DNA from: Candidatus Rokuibacteriota bacterium
Lineage (GTDB): Bacteria; Methylomirabilota; Methylomirabilia; Rokubacteriales; CSP1-6
Assembly (NCBI GenBank): GCA_016866775.1
Contig: VGLJ01000013.1
Span: forward strand, 1 to 64,000
Direction: 5' to 3'
Length of the DNA: 64,000 nt
Positions within the stretch are counted from its first letter, which is position 1. The number at the start of each line of letters is the position of its first letter. The notes under the pieces were generated by a model. That model was not told where the DNA came from. It was given only the letters and a program-made list of their open reading frames with translations, and did no database searches. Positions 35,777 to 44,519 of this stretch are shown here, one piece after another. The position numbers and the translations under genes were made by a program.

Positions 35777-36799
35777 TCACGCGAGCTCGCCGCGGACCCG
35801 CCGTGCGCCCTCGACGAGCGCCTTCAGCTTCCCGAACGCCGTCTCGCGCGCGAGGTACTTCATGCCACAGTCCGGCGCCGGGACCAGCCGCTCCGGCTTC
35901 AGGTACGTGAGGCCCGCGCGGATGCGCGCGGCCACGGTGTCCGGCGACTCGACGTTCCGGTCCGCGAGGTCGATCACGCCCAGCATGATCGTCTTCCCCG
36001 CGAGGTCTCCGAGGATCCCGAGGTCGAGCTTCGGCTGCGCCGCCTCGATCGAGATCTGCGTCGCGATCGAATCCGCGAGCTGCGGGAGGAACGAGTACCC
36101 GGTCGGCTTCTGCGTCTTCACGACGGCCGCGTAGCCGAAGCAGAGATGCACCACGGTGGGCACGGTGATGCCGTCGAGCGCGCGGTTGATCGCGCGCACG
36201 GCAAAGCGCCGGGCGGCCTCGGGATCGTTGCGCAGCCACGGCTCGTCGAGCTGGATCACGTCCGCGCCCGCGGCCTGCAGATCGCGCAGCTCGGCGTTCA
36301 CGGCGAGTGCCAGATCCATCGCGAGCGCTTCCACGTCCGGATAGAACTCGTTCCTCGCCTGCTGCGCCATCGTGAACGGGCCGGGCAGCGTGATCTTCGC
36401 CGGCCGATCCGTGTTCCGGCGGAGGAACTGCATGTCGCGCAGCTCGATGGGCCGCGTGCGCTGGATCTTGCCGACCACGCGCGGCACCGGGGTCTCGTTG
36501 CCGTAACGGTCTCGGATCATCGCGGGGTTCTTGATGTCGACGCCGTCCAGCGCCGTGGCGAAGCGGTTCGAGTAGCTCTCGCGGCGGATCTCGCCGTCGG
36601 TCACGACGTCGATGCCCGCGCGCTCCATGTCCCGGATCGCCACGATCGTGGCGTCGTCCTGCGCCTGCTCGAGCAGCGGCTCGGGGATGCGCCAGATGCC
36701 TTGCTCGCGGATGCGCGGCACGCGCTTCGCCAGCAGCAGCGCGCGGTCCACGAGCCAGTCGGGCTGCGGATAGCTACCGACCACCGTCGTCGTCAACAT
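35777..36799 (-). CDS. MetE C-terminal-type (cobalamin-independent) methyltransferase
   Basis: A 340-residue UROD/MetE-like TIM barrel. It has TTVVGSYPQPDWL near the start, DVVTDGEIRRESY, LPGPFTMAQQA, the zinc ligands in VVHLCFGY (His, Cys) and APDCGMKYL (Cys), and DVIQLDEPWL. It corresponds to the catalytic half of MetE. Such stand-alone forms transfer methyl groups to homocysteine or act on other thiols and carbon-sulfur substrates. ATG 36799 has GGGAG 8 nt upstream. ATG 36805, which overlaps the permease stop, is also possible. Location after a sulfonate/nitrate-type importer fits organosulfur use. Confidence 0.8.
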   Translation of the reverse strand: MLTTTVVGSYPQPDWLVDRALLLAKRVPRIREQGIWRIPEPLLEQAQDDATIVAIRDMERAGIDVVTDGEIRRESYSNRFATALDGVDIKNPAMIRDRYGNETPVPRVVGKIQRTRPIELRDMQFLRRNTDRPAKITLPGPFTMAQQARNEFYPDVEALAMDLALAVNAELRDLQAAGADVIQLDEPWLRNDPEAARRFAVRAINRALDGITVPTVVHLCFGYAAVVKTQKPTGYSFLPQLADSIATQISIEAAQPKLDLGILGDLAGKTIMLGVIDLADRNVESPDTVAARIRAGLTYLKPERLVPAPDCGMKYLARETAFGKLKALVEGARRVRGELA

Positions 36800-36801
36800 C
36801 G

Positions 36802-37539
36802 TCATGTCTCCCTGTACGAGGCGACCATTCGCTCGAGCCGGCGCAGCGCGAGCTCGTGCATCCCGGTCATCACGAGCACCAGGATGATGCCCGCGTAGAC
36901 GCCGGGGCTGTTCAGCAGCGTCCGGTAGCGGGTGATCAGGAACCCCAGTCCTTCCGCGGCGCCCAGCATCTCGGCCACGATGACGCCGACGATCACGAGC
37001 GCGCCGCCGAGCCGGAGCGCGGCGACGATCGACGGCAGGCTTGCCGGCAACGCGATGAAGAGGATCTGCTGCAGACTCGTGGCGCCGAAGGCGCGCGCGG
37101 TCTCGCCGAGCGCCGGGCTCAGCGCGGCGACGCCCGCCACCGCCGTCAGCATCGTCGGGATGAACGCGTAGATCGACGCGAACGCGATCTTCGACTCGGC
37201 GCCCAGCCCGAACCACACCATCATGACGGGATAGAGCACGACGAGCGGCACCGCGTACGCGCTCCGGAAGACGGGCAGCAGCATGCGGCGCGCTCTCGGC
37301 GACGCGCCGATGATCTGGCCGACCAGGATGCCGCCGCCGCACGCGATGACGTACGCGACGAGGATCTCGCCGACCGTCGTCGGCAGGCTCGCGAGGTACT
37401 CGCCATGGTTCTCGACGAGCGCGCCGACAGCCTCGCTCAGCGAGGGGACGAAGAGGCGCGGGATGACGCCGGCGCGCGGCAGCACTTCCCACGCCGCGAG
37501 GATCGAGAGGTACAGCGCCGCCTGGCTCACGCGCGTCAC
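36802..37539 (-). CDS. ABC transporter permease (SsuC/TauC type)
   Basis: A 245-residue inner-membrane permease with about six helices (LYLSILAAWEVLP, VGEILVAYVIACGGGILVG, PLVVLYPVMMVWFGLG, YAGIILVLVMTGMHEL). The cytoplasmic EAA-loop region reads ARAFGATSLQQILFIALPASLPSI. It belongs to the nitrate/sulfonate/taurine/thiamine-precursor importer class. GTG 37539 overlaps the ATPase stop as GTGA. It is one of two different permeases flanking a single ATPase, so the channel is probably a heterodimer. Confidence 0.87.
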   Translation of the reverse strand: MTRVSQAALYLSILAAWEVLPRAGVIPRLFVPSLSEAVGALVENHGEYLASLPTTVGEILVAYVIACGGGILVGQIIGASPRARRMLLPVFRSAYAVPLVVLYPVMMVWFGLGAESKIAFASIYAFIPTMLTAVAGVAALSPALGETARAFGATSLQQILFIALPASLPSIVAALRLGGALVIVGVIVAEMLGAAEGLGFLITRYRTLLNSPGVYAGIILVLVMTGMHELALRRLERMVASYRET

Positions 37540-38309
37540 CGGCGCTCCGCCTGGCGGATGTGCTGCCAGATCCGCTCCTTCAGGACCCCGAACCGCTCGC
37601 TGGACGTCATCGCGAACGTGCGCGGCCGCGGCAAGTCCACCGCGACGTCGTCCACGATGCGTCCCGGGCGCGCGCTGAGCACGATCACCCGATCGGCGAG
37701 GTACACGGCTTCGTTCAGGCTGTGCGTCACGAAGAGCACGGTCTTGCGCGTCTCCGACCAGATGCGCAGCAGCTCGTCGCCGAGCAGCATCCGTGTCTGC
37801 TCGTCGAGCGACGCGAACGGCTCGTCCATCAGCAGCACGGCCGGATCCTGCACGAGGCCGCGCGCGATGGACACGCGCTGCTTCATCCCGCCGGAGAGTT
37901 GATGCGGGAGCTTCTCCTCGAAGCCCGCGAGTCCGGTGAGCGCGAGCATGTCCCGGGCGGCCGCGCGCCGCTCCAGCTTCGACACCCGACGGAGCTTCAG
38001 CGGGAACGCGACGTTGTCGACGGCGGTGAGCCACGGCAGGAGGTTCGCCTCCTGAAAGATCATGCCGACCTTGCGGGGCATCGGCGCGGTGATCCGCTCG
38101 CCGTCGCAGAAGACGGTGCCGCTCGACGGCCGGCGCAGCCCGGCCACGAGCGAGAGCAGCGTGGACTTGCCACACCCGCTCGGGCCGACGATGGCGACGA
38201 ACTGGCCGTCGGGCACCTCCAGGTCGATGCCGTCGAGCGCGAGCACGCCGGCGCCGTCCGCGCCGAAGCGATGCGACACGCCGTGGATCGAGACGAGCGT
38301 CTTCGTCAT
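37536..38309 (-). CDS. ABC transporter ATPase (SsuB/TauB type)
   Basis: A 257-residue nucleotide-binding subunit. Walker A GPSGCGKST is at residues 42-50, the Q loop is in FQEANLLPWLT, the signature is LSGGMKQR, Walker B is LLMDEPFASLD and the switch His is in FVTHSLNEA. It powers the importer formed with the permeases at 36802 and 38306 and the binding protein at 39069. ATG 38309 overlaps the upstream permease stop at 38306 (ATGA). Confidence 0.93.
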   Translation of the reverse strand: MTKTLVSIHGVSHRFGADGAGVLALDGIDLEVPDGQFVAIVGPSGCGKSTLLSLVAGLRRPSSGTVFCDGERITAPMPRKVGMIFQEANLLPWLTAVDNVAFPLKLRRVSKLERRAAARDMLALTGLAGFEEKLPHQLSGGMKQRVSIARGLVQDPAVLLMDEPFASLDEQTRMLLGDELLRIWSETRKTVLFVTHSLNEAVYLADRVIVLSARPGRIVDDVAVDLPRPRTFAMTSSERFGVLKERIWQHIRQAERR

Positions 38310-39061
38310 GCGACCCGTCTCCAGAACCCCAGGCGCGACTCGACGACACGCAGCACTTCGTTCACGAAGACGGCCGCGATCGCCACGATGACGAGCGCCG
38401 CGTAGAGCTGCGGCATCTGGAGGTTCTCGCCCCACGCGGCGATGCGGTAGCCGATGCCGTCGCGCGCCCCGTAGATCTCGCACAGGAGCACCGCGGTGAT
38501 GTTGAAGATCATCCCGAGCCGCGCGGACTCGAGGAGGATGGGCGCCATCGACGGCAGGTAGATCTCGCGGATCACCTGCCAGGGCGTCGCCCCGTACGCG
38601 CGGCTCACCGTCACCAGCTCCCGCGGCACCGACTCGACGGCCGCGATGCCGCCCATGATCACGACGAAGAGGGTCGTGAAGACGCCGAACGCGATCTTCT
38701 GCGGGATGCTGACGCCGAACACGAGGATGAAGACCGGCAGGAAGATCGACTTCGGCACGCCGAAGAGGAAGTTGATCAGCGGCCGGAACAGCGCGCCGAG
38801 GAACGGCACCTCGGCGAGCGCGAAGCCGATGAAGAGCCCGGCCGGCGCGGCGATCAGGAAGGCCGCGAGCACTTCCCACGCGGTCACCCCGAGGCTGGCG
38901 AGGACCTCGGGACGGCGCGCGAGCTTCAGGAGCGCGTCGAGGATCGTGCTCGGCGCGGGCGCCAGGCTCGGGTCGAGCGCGCCGCGACGGACCAGCACTT
39001 CCCAGAGCAGGAAGAGTCCGACGCCGCCGGCGGCGACGATCAGGCGCTCGTGCCGCCGCAT
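38306..39061 (-). CDS. ABC transporter permease (SsuC/TauC type)
   Basis: A 251-residue permease with hydrophobic segments LIVAAGGVGLFLLWEVLV, VLAAFLIAAPAGLFIGFAL, SIFLPVFILVFGVSI and LVIVAIAAVFVNEVL. The coupling loop is SRAYGATPWQVIREIYLPSMAPI. It is distinct in sequence from the second permease at 36802, consistent with a heteromeric importer. The start is ATG 39061, 7 bp after the binding-protein stop. Confidence 0.88.
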   Translation of the reverse strand: MRRHERLIVAAGGVGLFLLWEVLVRRGALDPSLAPAPSTILDALLKLARRPEVLASLGVTAWEVLAAFLIAAPAGLFIGFALAEVPFLGALFRPLINFLFGVPKSIFLPVFILVFGVSIPQKIAFGVFTTLFVVIMGGIAAVESVPRELVTVSRAYGATPWQVIREIYLPSMAPILLESARLGMIFNITAVLLCEIYGARDGIGYRIAAWGENLQMPQLYAALVIVAIAAVFVNEVLRVVESRLGFWRRVA

Positions 39062-39068
39062 CGGTCCG

Positions 39069-40010
39069 CTAGGGCTTCGTCGGCGCGATCGGCATGTTCA
39101 CGAACACCTCGCCGGCCGGCGCCATGTCCTTCACGCCGCTCGCCGCCGCCAGCTCGAGCGCCTTCTCCACCGACGCGAGCTTCGACTGCCCGTCGCGCGA
39201 GAGCTTGAGGAACGTGCGCTCGAACTCCATCTTCGCGATCTCGGGCGAGAGCTCGTTGTTGGTGGCGATGGTCTTGATCGCGTAGTCGGGGTGGTGGCGC
39301 ATGGACTCGAGCGCGCCGTAGAGCGCGTTGAGACCTTTCTGGATGAAGGCGCGCCGCTCGTTGATGTTCTTCTCGGTCGCCGTCCAGCCGCCGATGAGGT
39401 TCGGCGGCATGGCCGTCGCGAAGTCGATCAGCACCCGCACCTTCCCCTCGGAGACCACCTGAGAGCTGAGGGGCGAGTAGATCACCGCCGCCGCGAGGTT
39501 GTTGTTGAGCAGGTTCGGCACGAGCCCGCCACCGCCGACGCCGATGCGCTGGAACGTGGCCTTGTTCGCGCTCTGCGCCCACAGCGCGAGCGTGTCGGTG
39601 CCGGAGCCGGCGGACGTGATGCCGACCTTCTTGCCGTCGAGCTCCTTGACGGCCTTCACCGCCGAGTCCGTCTTCACGCCGAGGATCCACCCCGACCACT
39701 CGTCGCTGAAGCCGCCGACCACTTTTGTGAGCACGCCGCGCTTCCGTGAGGTCGCGATCAGCGGCACCGCGACCGAGCCGAGATCCGCCGAGCCCGCGCT
39801 GATCGCCTCGAACGTCTCGCCGCCGCCGCGGTAGATCGTGATCTCCGGCTTCAGGCCCTCTTTCTCGAAGAGGCCCTTCTCTGTCGCGACGGTCGCGAGG
39901 ATCGTCGGGAAGTACGTCTTCGTGGCGCAGCCGATGCGGATGACTTCCTGGGCTTCGGCGCCGGTGACCAGCCCCAACAGCGCGACGACCAGCGCGACGA
40001 GCTTTTTCAT
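39069..40010 (-). CDS. ABC transporter substrate-binding protein (NMT1/SsuA family)
   Basis: A 313-residue periplasmic binding protein. It has a signal peptide (MKKLVALVVALLGLVTGAEA), then IRIGCATKTYFPTILATVAT, EKGLFEKEGLKPEITIYRGG, GGETFEAISAGSADLGSVAV and GKKVGITSAGSGTDTLALW. It delivers the ligand (perhaps an aliphatic sulfonate, a pyrimidine or a small aromatic) to the adjacent importer. ATG 40010 with GGGAGG upstream is preferred over a longer frame. It is the first gene of the five-gene importer/methyltransferase operon. Confidence 0.9.
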   Translation of the reverse strand: MKKLVALVVALLGLVTGAEAQEVIRIGCATKTYFPTILATVATEKGLFEKEGLKPEITIYRGGGETFEAISAGSADLGSVAVPLIATSRKRGVLTKVVGGFSDEWSGWILGVKTDSAVKAVKELDGKKVGITSAGSGTDTLALWAQSANKATFQRIGVGGGGLVPNLLNNNLAAAVIYSPLSSQVVSEGKVRVLIDFATAMPPNLIGGWTATEKNINERRAFIQKGLNALYGALESMRHHPDYAIKTIATNNELSPEIAKMEFERTFLKLSRDGQSKLASVEKALELAAASGVKDMAPAGEVFVNMPIAPTKP

Positions 40011-40121
40011 CGCGTCCTCCCGGTTCGTGGTGTGCCGGGAGACTACAAGAGAATCAAGAGGTTGGCCAGCACCGCACACAACCTGCCTGTTCTGGAGGGC
40101 GCCGGCGCTAGGCTCGTCCTG

Positions 40122-40571
40122 ATGATCTTCGCGTCGTGGAGCTGGCGCTCGTGGGTCCTATTCGTCCTGGCCGCCGTTGCGGTGGCCGCGTATTTCGGCG
40201 TGCTGCCGGCGGTCGAGCAGGCGCTCGAGCCGCCGACGGCGCCGGAGGTCGTCGCGAAGCTCGCCGCTCAGCCCAAGGTCGCGCAGTCGTTCAGCGAGCC
40301 GCTGTACGGCCGGATGGACGCCTGGATGCTCATCTTCCTGTTCGTCTTCGTCTCGCCCCTCGCGCTCCTCATGGCCGTGACGATCGGCATCTTCCTGCTG
40401 TCCGCGCTCGCCGGCGCGTTCGCGCCGCTGCTCGGCGGCGAGAAGATCGCGATGCTCGTCATGGAAATCGGCAGCATCGTCGCGGTCTTCATGACCCGCG
40501 ACTCCTGGCTGCCGCCGCTGATGTACTTCCTGGGGCTCGTCGCGCGCGCCTACGTCGTCATCGCCGCCTAG
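40122..40571 (+). CDS. Membrane protein of unknown function
   Basis: A 149-residue protein. It has an N-terminal helix (SWVLFVLAAVAVAAYFGVL), a polar periplasmic loop of about 40 residues with APEVVAKLAAQPKVAQSF, then three more hydrophobic segments (WMLIFLFVFVSPLALLMAV, IFLLSALAGAFAPLL, LMYFLGLVARAYVVIAA). No family motif is visible. The start is ATG 40122, with no strong ribosome-binding site. It is divergent from the importer operon by 111 bp. Confidence 0.6.
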   Translation: MIFASWSWRSWVLFVLAAVAVAAYFGVLPAVEQALEPPTAPEVVAKLAAQPKVAQSFSEPLYGRMDAWMLIFLFVFVSPLALLMAVTIGIFLLSALAGAFAPLLGGEKIAMLVMEIGSIVAVFMTRDSWLPPLMYFLGLVARAYVVIAA

Positions 40572-40582
40572 CGACGTACGAG

Positions 40583-40768
40583 TCAGTCGCCCAGCGAATC
40601 ACACACGCCGGCCGCGGCGTTGTACCAGCCCTCGCACTTCGGCTCCTCGTACGTCGCCGGTGACGCGGTGCCGTTCTCGCCCATCCCCGCGGACCGCGTT
40701 CCCGTCGCGCAGCCCGCGCACGCCGCGAGCATCACCAGTCCGAACACTGCGATACGCATTGAAGTCAC
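40583..40768 (-). CDS. Small two-Cys lipoprotein, family member 2
   Basis: A 61-residue protein with a lipoprotein signal (MRIAVFGLVMLAACAGC, lipobox ACAGC), then ATGTRSAGMGENG and the C-terminus CEGWYNAAAGVCDSLGD. This C-terminal motif matches the protein at 21655-21837, and the CATGT-x-S stretch after the lipobox matches the one at 62614. GTG 40768 is chosen because GGAGG lies at proper spacing, whereas ATG 40759 would be 16 nt away. It is probably anchored in the outer membrane with one disulfide. Function is unknown. Confidence 0.65.
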   Translation of the reverse strand: MTSMRIAVFGLVMLAACAGCATGTRSAGMGENGTASPATYEEPKCEGWYNAAAGVCDSLGD

Positions 40769-40959
40769 GCCGCGCCTCCTCGTCTCGTTTGTGGGACGAC
40801 CACGCTCCCTGCAAGGAGCGATCCACGACGGCAGACGTTCGAGGAGATGGAAAATCGCCATCCCGATCGACCGTCGTCGGAGTCGCGACGGGGAGACCGC
40901 GGGGCGTGTTTGCGTCGACCGTGGCGTTATGCCTCAATGAGCGCCGAAAGGAACCGACG

Positions 40960-41997
40960 ATGCGCTACCGCCCCTTCGGACGAACCGGTCTCTCCGTCTC
41001 CGCCCTCGGCTTCGGCTGCTGGCCGATGGCCGGCGATCGCTACGGCGCGGTCGAGGATCACGAGGCCATCAAGGCGATCCACCGCGCGCTCGACCTCGGC
41101 GTGAACTGCGTCGACACCGCGCCGGCGTACGGCGGCGGCCACTCGGAAGAAGTCGTCGCGCAGGCGCTCGAGAAGCGGCGGCGCGACGTCATCCTCGTCA
41201 CGAAGTGCGGCGTCCGGCCGCCGCCACCCGGCCAGCTTGGACCGCTGCGCGATGCGAGCCGCGCCAACATCCTGCGCGAGATCGACGCGAGCCTGAAACG
41301 ATTGCGCACCGACTGGGTCGACGTGCTGCTGATCCACTGGCCGGATGCCTCGACACCGTTCGACGAGAGCATGCGGGCGCTGGAAGAGGTGGTGACGTCC
41401 GGCCGCGCGCGCTTCGTCGGCGTGTCGAATTTCACCGGCGCGATGATCGCCGACTGCCTGCGCACGCGACGCGTCGACGTCTCGCAGGTCGGTTATCACA
41501 TGTTCGATCGCCGGCAGGAGCGCGAGACGTTTCCCCCGTGCCTCGAGCACGGGATCGGCGTCATGGGCTATGGCTCGCTCGGCCACGGATTGCTGACCGG
41601 CGCGTTCACGCCCTCGACGTCGTTCGGTGAAGTCGCGCGTGACTGGCGCGGCGGCGGCGTGGCGTTCGGCCAGCCGATCTTCCGCGGCGACAACTTCAAG
41701 CGGAACGTCGGCGTCGTCGAGCGGATCCGCAAGGAGATCGCGGAGCCGCGCGGCGTGGCTGTGAGCCAGATCGCGCTCGCGTGGGTGCTCGGCCATCCGG
41801 CGCTCAGTACCGCGCTCGTCGGCGCGCGCACGCCGGCCGAGGTCGACGCCAACAACGCCGGCGCGGAGCTCGAGCTCTCGGCGGACGAGCGCGCGAGGAT
41901 CGACGCGATCCTCGAGGGCGCGGCCGGGCGCGTGCGCGAGTTCACGCCGCTGCGCCCGGCGATGGAGCCGTGGGGCGCGGAGATCCCCGCGCGCTAG
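40960..41997 (+). CDS. Aldo/keto reductase
   Basis: A 345-residue AKR TIM barrel. The catalytic tetrad is visible: Asp and Tyr in NCVDTAPAYGGG (about residues 47-52), Lys in ILVTKCG and His in LLIHWPD. The C-terminal NADPH-binding strand is ALSTALVGARTPAEVDANN. It reduces an aldehyde or ketone with NADPH; sequence alone does not give the substrate. ATG 40960 has AAGGA upstream. It is a single gene with a 190-bp upstream region where I see no clear motif. Confidence 0.88.
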   Translation: MRYRPFGRTGLSVSALGFGCWPMAGDRYGAVEDHEAIKAIHRALDLGVNCVDTAPAYGGGHSEEVVAQALEKRRRDVILVTKCGVRPPPPGQLGPLRDASRANILREIDASLKRLRTDWVDVLLIHWPDASTPFDESMRALEEVVTSGRARFVGVSNFTGAMIADCLRTRRVDVSQVGYHMFDRRQERETFPPCLEHGIGVMGYGSLGHGLLTGAFTPSTSFGEVARDWRGGGVAFGQPIFRGDNFKRNVGVVERIRKEIAEPRGVAVSQIALAWVLGHPALSTALVGARTPAEVDANNAGAELELSADERARIDAILEGAAGRVREFTPLRPAMEPWGAEIPAR

Positions 41998-42151
41998 GTC
42001 AGCAGCTCGCCGGGCGTGCCGATCGCCGCGCCCACGTCCGCGGGGAGACGAATGGTGAACATGGCGAGACCGAGGCCGGTCCCGCCAGAAGTTCCGGACC
42101 ACGGGTGGTGGAGCGTTGTTTGGCGTATGCTCCTCCGCCAAGGAGGGCTTC

Positions 42152-42937
42152 ATGCCGAGACCACGTGGCCGCTTCCTTCCGATCCTCATCAGCGCCGCGG
42201 TCCTGGCGAGTGGGTGTGCGACGGCCGACCTGACCCCCGCCCGGCTCGCCGTCAGCCCCGCGGAGCAGCCGCTCGTCGAAAAAGGCCGTGCGCTGTTCAA
42301 CGACACGAAGCTCTCGGGCGACGGCAAGTTCTCGTGCGCCACCTGTCACCCGAACGACGCGCACACGAACAACAAGACGTACGTGGGCGTCGACGTCGTG
42401 AAGGACGGCGATCCGCGCGGACGGAGCACGCCGACGATGTGGGGCGTGGGCCAGCGCGCGGCGCTCTCGTGGGCGGGGACGGCGCCGAGCCTGCAGGGGA
42501 ACATCCGCGGCATCATCGTCAACCGCATGAAGGGACCGGAGCCGTCGCCCGACACGCTGGCGGCGCTGGTCGCGTATCTGAAATCGCTCGGCTATCCCGC
42601 CAATCCGTATCTGAAACCCGACGGCACGCCGACGGACGCCGCGCCCGCCGCCGCCAAGCGGGGCTTCGCGGTGTTCGAGCGCGCGGGGTGCAAGGCCTGC
42701 CACCTCCCGCCGACGTACGACAAGAAGGACGTGGAGGACGTATTCTCGGGCGGGACGTTCAAGGTCCCGTCGCTGCGCGTCGTCCGGCACACCGCCCCGT
42801 ACTTCCACGACGGGCGCTTCCAGACGCTCGACGAGACGGTGAAGTTCATGTGGGAGTACGTGCAGAAGGCCGGCACGTCGGAGAAGCTGACGGACGCCGA
42901 CCTGCGCGATCTCGTGGAGTTCATGAAGATCCTGTGA
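42152..42937 (+). CDS. Dihaem cytochrome c / cytochrome c peroxidase-like lipoprotein
   Basis: A 261-residue exported protein. The lipobox ASGC follows a hydrophobic leader (LPILISAAVLASGC). Two haem c motifs are present: CATCH (about residue 64) and CKACH (about residue 184). The segment TPTMWGVGQRAALSWAGTAPSLQGNI and the distal FKVPSLRVVRHTAPYFHDGR resemble MauG/CcpA-type dihaem peroxidases. It probably moves electrons or reduces peroxide in the periplasm. ATG 42152 has AGGAGG upstream. A strong hairpin follows the stop. Confidence 0.85.
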   Translation: MPRPRGRFLPILISAAVLASGCATADLTPARLAVSPAEQPLVEKGRALFNDTKLSGDGKFSCATCHPNDAHTNNKTYVGVDVVKDGDPRGRSTPTMWGVGQRAALSWAGTAPSLQGNIRGIIVNRMKGPEPSPDTLAALVAYLKSLGYPANPYLKPDGTPTDAAPAAAKRGFAVFERAGCKACHLPPTYDKKDVEDVFSGGTFKVPSLRVVRHTAPYFHDGRFQTLDETVKFMWEYVQKAGTSEKLTDADLRDLVEFMKIL

Positions 42938-42945
42938 TGGCTTAG

Positions 42946-42981
42946 GCCCGCGCCGGTCTTTGACAACGGCCCGGCGCGGGC
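42946..42981 (+). terminator. Hairpin after the dihaem cytochrome gene
   Basis: GCCCGCGCCGG (42946-42956) pairs perfectly with CCGGCGCGGGC (42971-42981) over a 14-nt loop. It starts 8 bp past the cytochrome stop. There is no T tract, so it may be factor-dependent or may only protect the mRNA end. Confidence 0.45.
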
Positions 42982-43024
42982 GTAGCGTCCGCACCACCTG
43001 CCGATCCGCCAGAGGAGGTGCGCG

Positions 43025-44170
43025 ATGAGCGCGTACAAACTCATCTCGGCCGATTCCCACATCGTCGAACCGCCGGACCTCTACGCGAGCCGCATCGAGC
43101 CGAAGTTCCGGGATCGAGCGCCGCGGATGGAGCGACTGAAAACGCCCGCGGGCCGCGAGTTCGACGCCTGGTTCATCGACGGCCAGCAGGCCGGCACGCT
43201 GGGTGCGGTGATCCAGGCGGGCCAGCGCTTCGAGGACCCGTCGCAGATCGACTTCCTCGGCACGTGGGAGGGCGTGCGGCTCGGCGCCTACGACCCGCAC
43301 GCGATGGTGAAGGAGAACGAGATGGACGGCGTGTGGGGCGCGTGCCTGCAGCCGAGCCAGGGCCTCTTCTGGTACCGAATTCCGGAGACCGCGCTGCTCT
43401 CCGCGATCTGCCGCGTCTACAACGACTGGATCGCGGACTTCTGCAAGCCGTTCCCCGATCGCCTGAAGGGCATCGCGATGCTGAACGTGGACGACGTCGA
43501 GGAGGGCGCGCACGAGCTGGAGCGCTGCGCGAAGCTCGGGCTGGTCGGCGCGTTCATCCCGGTGTCGCCGCTGCCCGATCGTCCGTACAGCGATCCGGTC
43601 TACGACCGCCTCTGGGCGACGGCGCAGGACCTGAACGTTCCGCTGCTGCTGCACATCGGCACCCCGCGCCACGGCGTTCCCGGCTGTGAGTTCACGATGA
43701 ACCTCAGTGAGCTCACCGGCGCGGGCCGCTCGACGACGGACTACTGGGTGCGCTACTCGCTGTCCTCGATGGTCTTCGCGGGCGTCTTCGATCGCTTCCG
43801 CACGCTCAAGGTCGGCTCGGTCGAGCACGAGGCGTCGTGGCTCCCGCACTGGCTCAAGCAGATGGACTTCACGTATCGCGAGCGCCCGGTGTTCACGAAG
43901 GGCTGGAAGTCGGCGGAGGGTCTCCTCCCGAGCGACTACTGGCAGCGCAACATGTTCGTGGAATTCATGGAGGACGACCTCGCGATCCAGCTCCGTGATT
44001 CGATCGGCGTCGACACGATGCTGTGGGGCAGCGACTTCCCGCACGCGGAGTCGACGTGGCCGAAGTCGCGCGAGTTCCTGAACCGGATCTTCTCGGGCGC
44101 GCCGGAGGACGTGGTCCGCAAGGTCACGTGCGACAACGCCGCGCGCCTGTTCGGGTTCAGTCTTTCATGA
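43025..44170 (+). CDS. Amidohydrolase-2 family (ACMSD-like) metal hydrolase/decarboxylase
   Basis: A 381-residue TIM-barrel metalloenzyme. It has ISADSHIVEPPDLY at the N-terminus, LLLHIGTPRHG for the central His, VGSVEHEASWLPHW and the active-site Asp in MLWGSDFPHAEST. Relatives include ACMSD and resorcylate-type decarboxylases that process aromatic acids. The start is ATG 43025 behind AGAGGAGG. It is coupled by ATGA to a Rieske ferredoxin, which suggests an aromatic-degradation module with a partner oxygenase elsewhere. Confidence 0.85.
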   Translation: MSAYKLISADSHIVEPPDLYASRIEPKFRDRAPRMERLKTPAGREFDAWFIDGQQAGTLGAVIQAGQRFEDPSQIDFLGTWEGVRLGAYDPHAMVKENEMDGVWGACLQPSQGLFWYRIPETALLSAICRVYNDWIADFCKPFPDRLKGIAMLNVDDVEEGAHELERCAKLGLVGAFIPVSPLPDRPYSDPVYDRLWATAQDLNVPLLLHIGTPRHGVPGCEFTMNLSELTGAGRSTTDYWVRYSLSSMVFAGVFDRFRTLKVGSVEHEASWLPHWLKQMDFTYRERPVFTKGWKSAEGLLPSDYWQRNMFVEFMEDDLAIQLRDSIGVDTMLWGSDFPHAESTWPKSREFLNRIFSGAPEDVVRKVTCDNAARLFGFSLS

Positions 44171-44487
44171 CGGAGACGATCGACGGGTTCGTGGCGGTGG
44201 CTCAGGTCTCCGACCTGCCGCCGGGCAAGATGACGTGGGTGCCGGTCGATCGCGAGCGTGTCCTCGTCGCCAACGTCGGCGGCACGTTCTACGCGATCCG
44301 AGACATCTGCGGCCACCGCCACGAGTCGCTGTCGAAGGGCACGCTGTTCGGCTACGTCGTCGAGTGCCCGTTGCACTTCGCGTGTTTCGACGTGCGCTCG
44401 GGCAAGTTCATCAGCGGCCCGGCGTCGGCGGACATCCAGACGTACGAGGTGCGGACTGACGGCGATGTCGTATACGTGAAGCCATAG
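44167..44487 (+). CDS. Rieske [2Fe-2S] ferredoxin-like protein
   Basis: A 106-residue soluble Rieske protein. The cluster ligands are in CGHRHESLSKG (Cys, His) and CPLHFACFDV (Cys, His), at about residues 48-50 and 68-71. It resembles the small ferredoxins that feed ring-hydroxylating dioxygenases, or the NirD-type subunit. No oxygenase alpha subunit is in the window. ATG 44167 overlaps the amidohydrolase stop. Confidence 0.88.
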   Translation: MTETIDGFVAVAQVSDLPPGKMTWVPVDRERVLVANVGGTFYAIRDICGHRHESLSKGTLFGYVVECPLHFACFDVRSGKFISGPASADIQTYEVRTDGDVVYVKP

Positions 44488-44519
44488 CTTCAGTCTTCAT
44501 CGCCGTCCTCACCATCGCC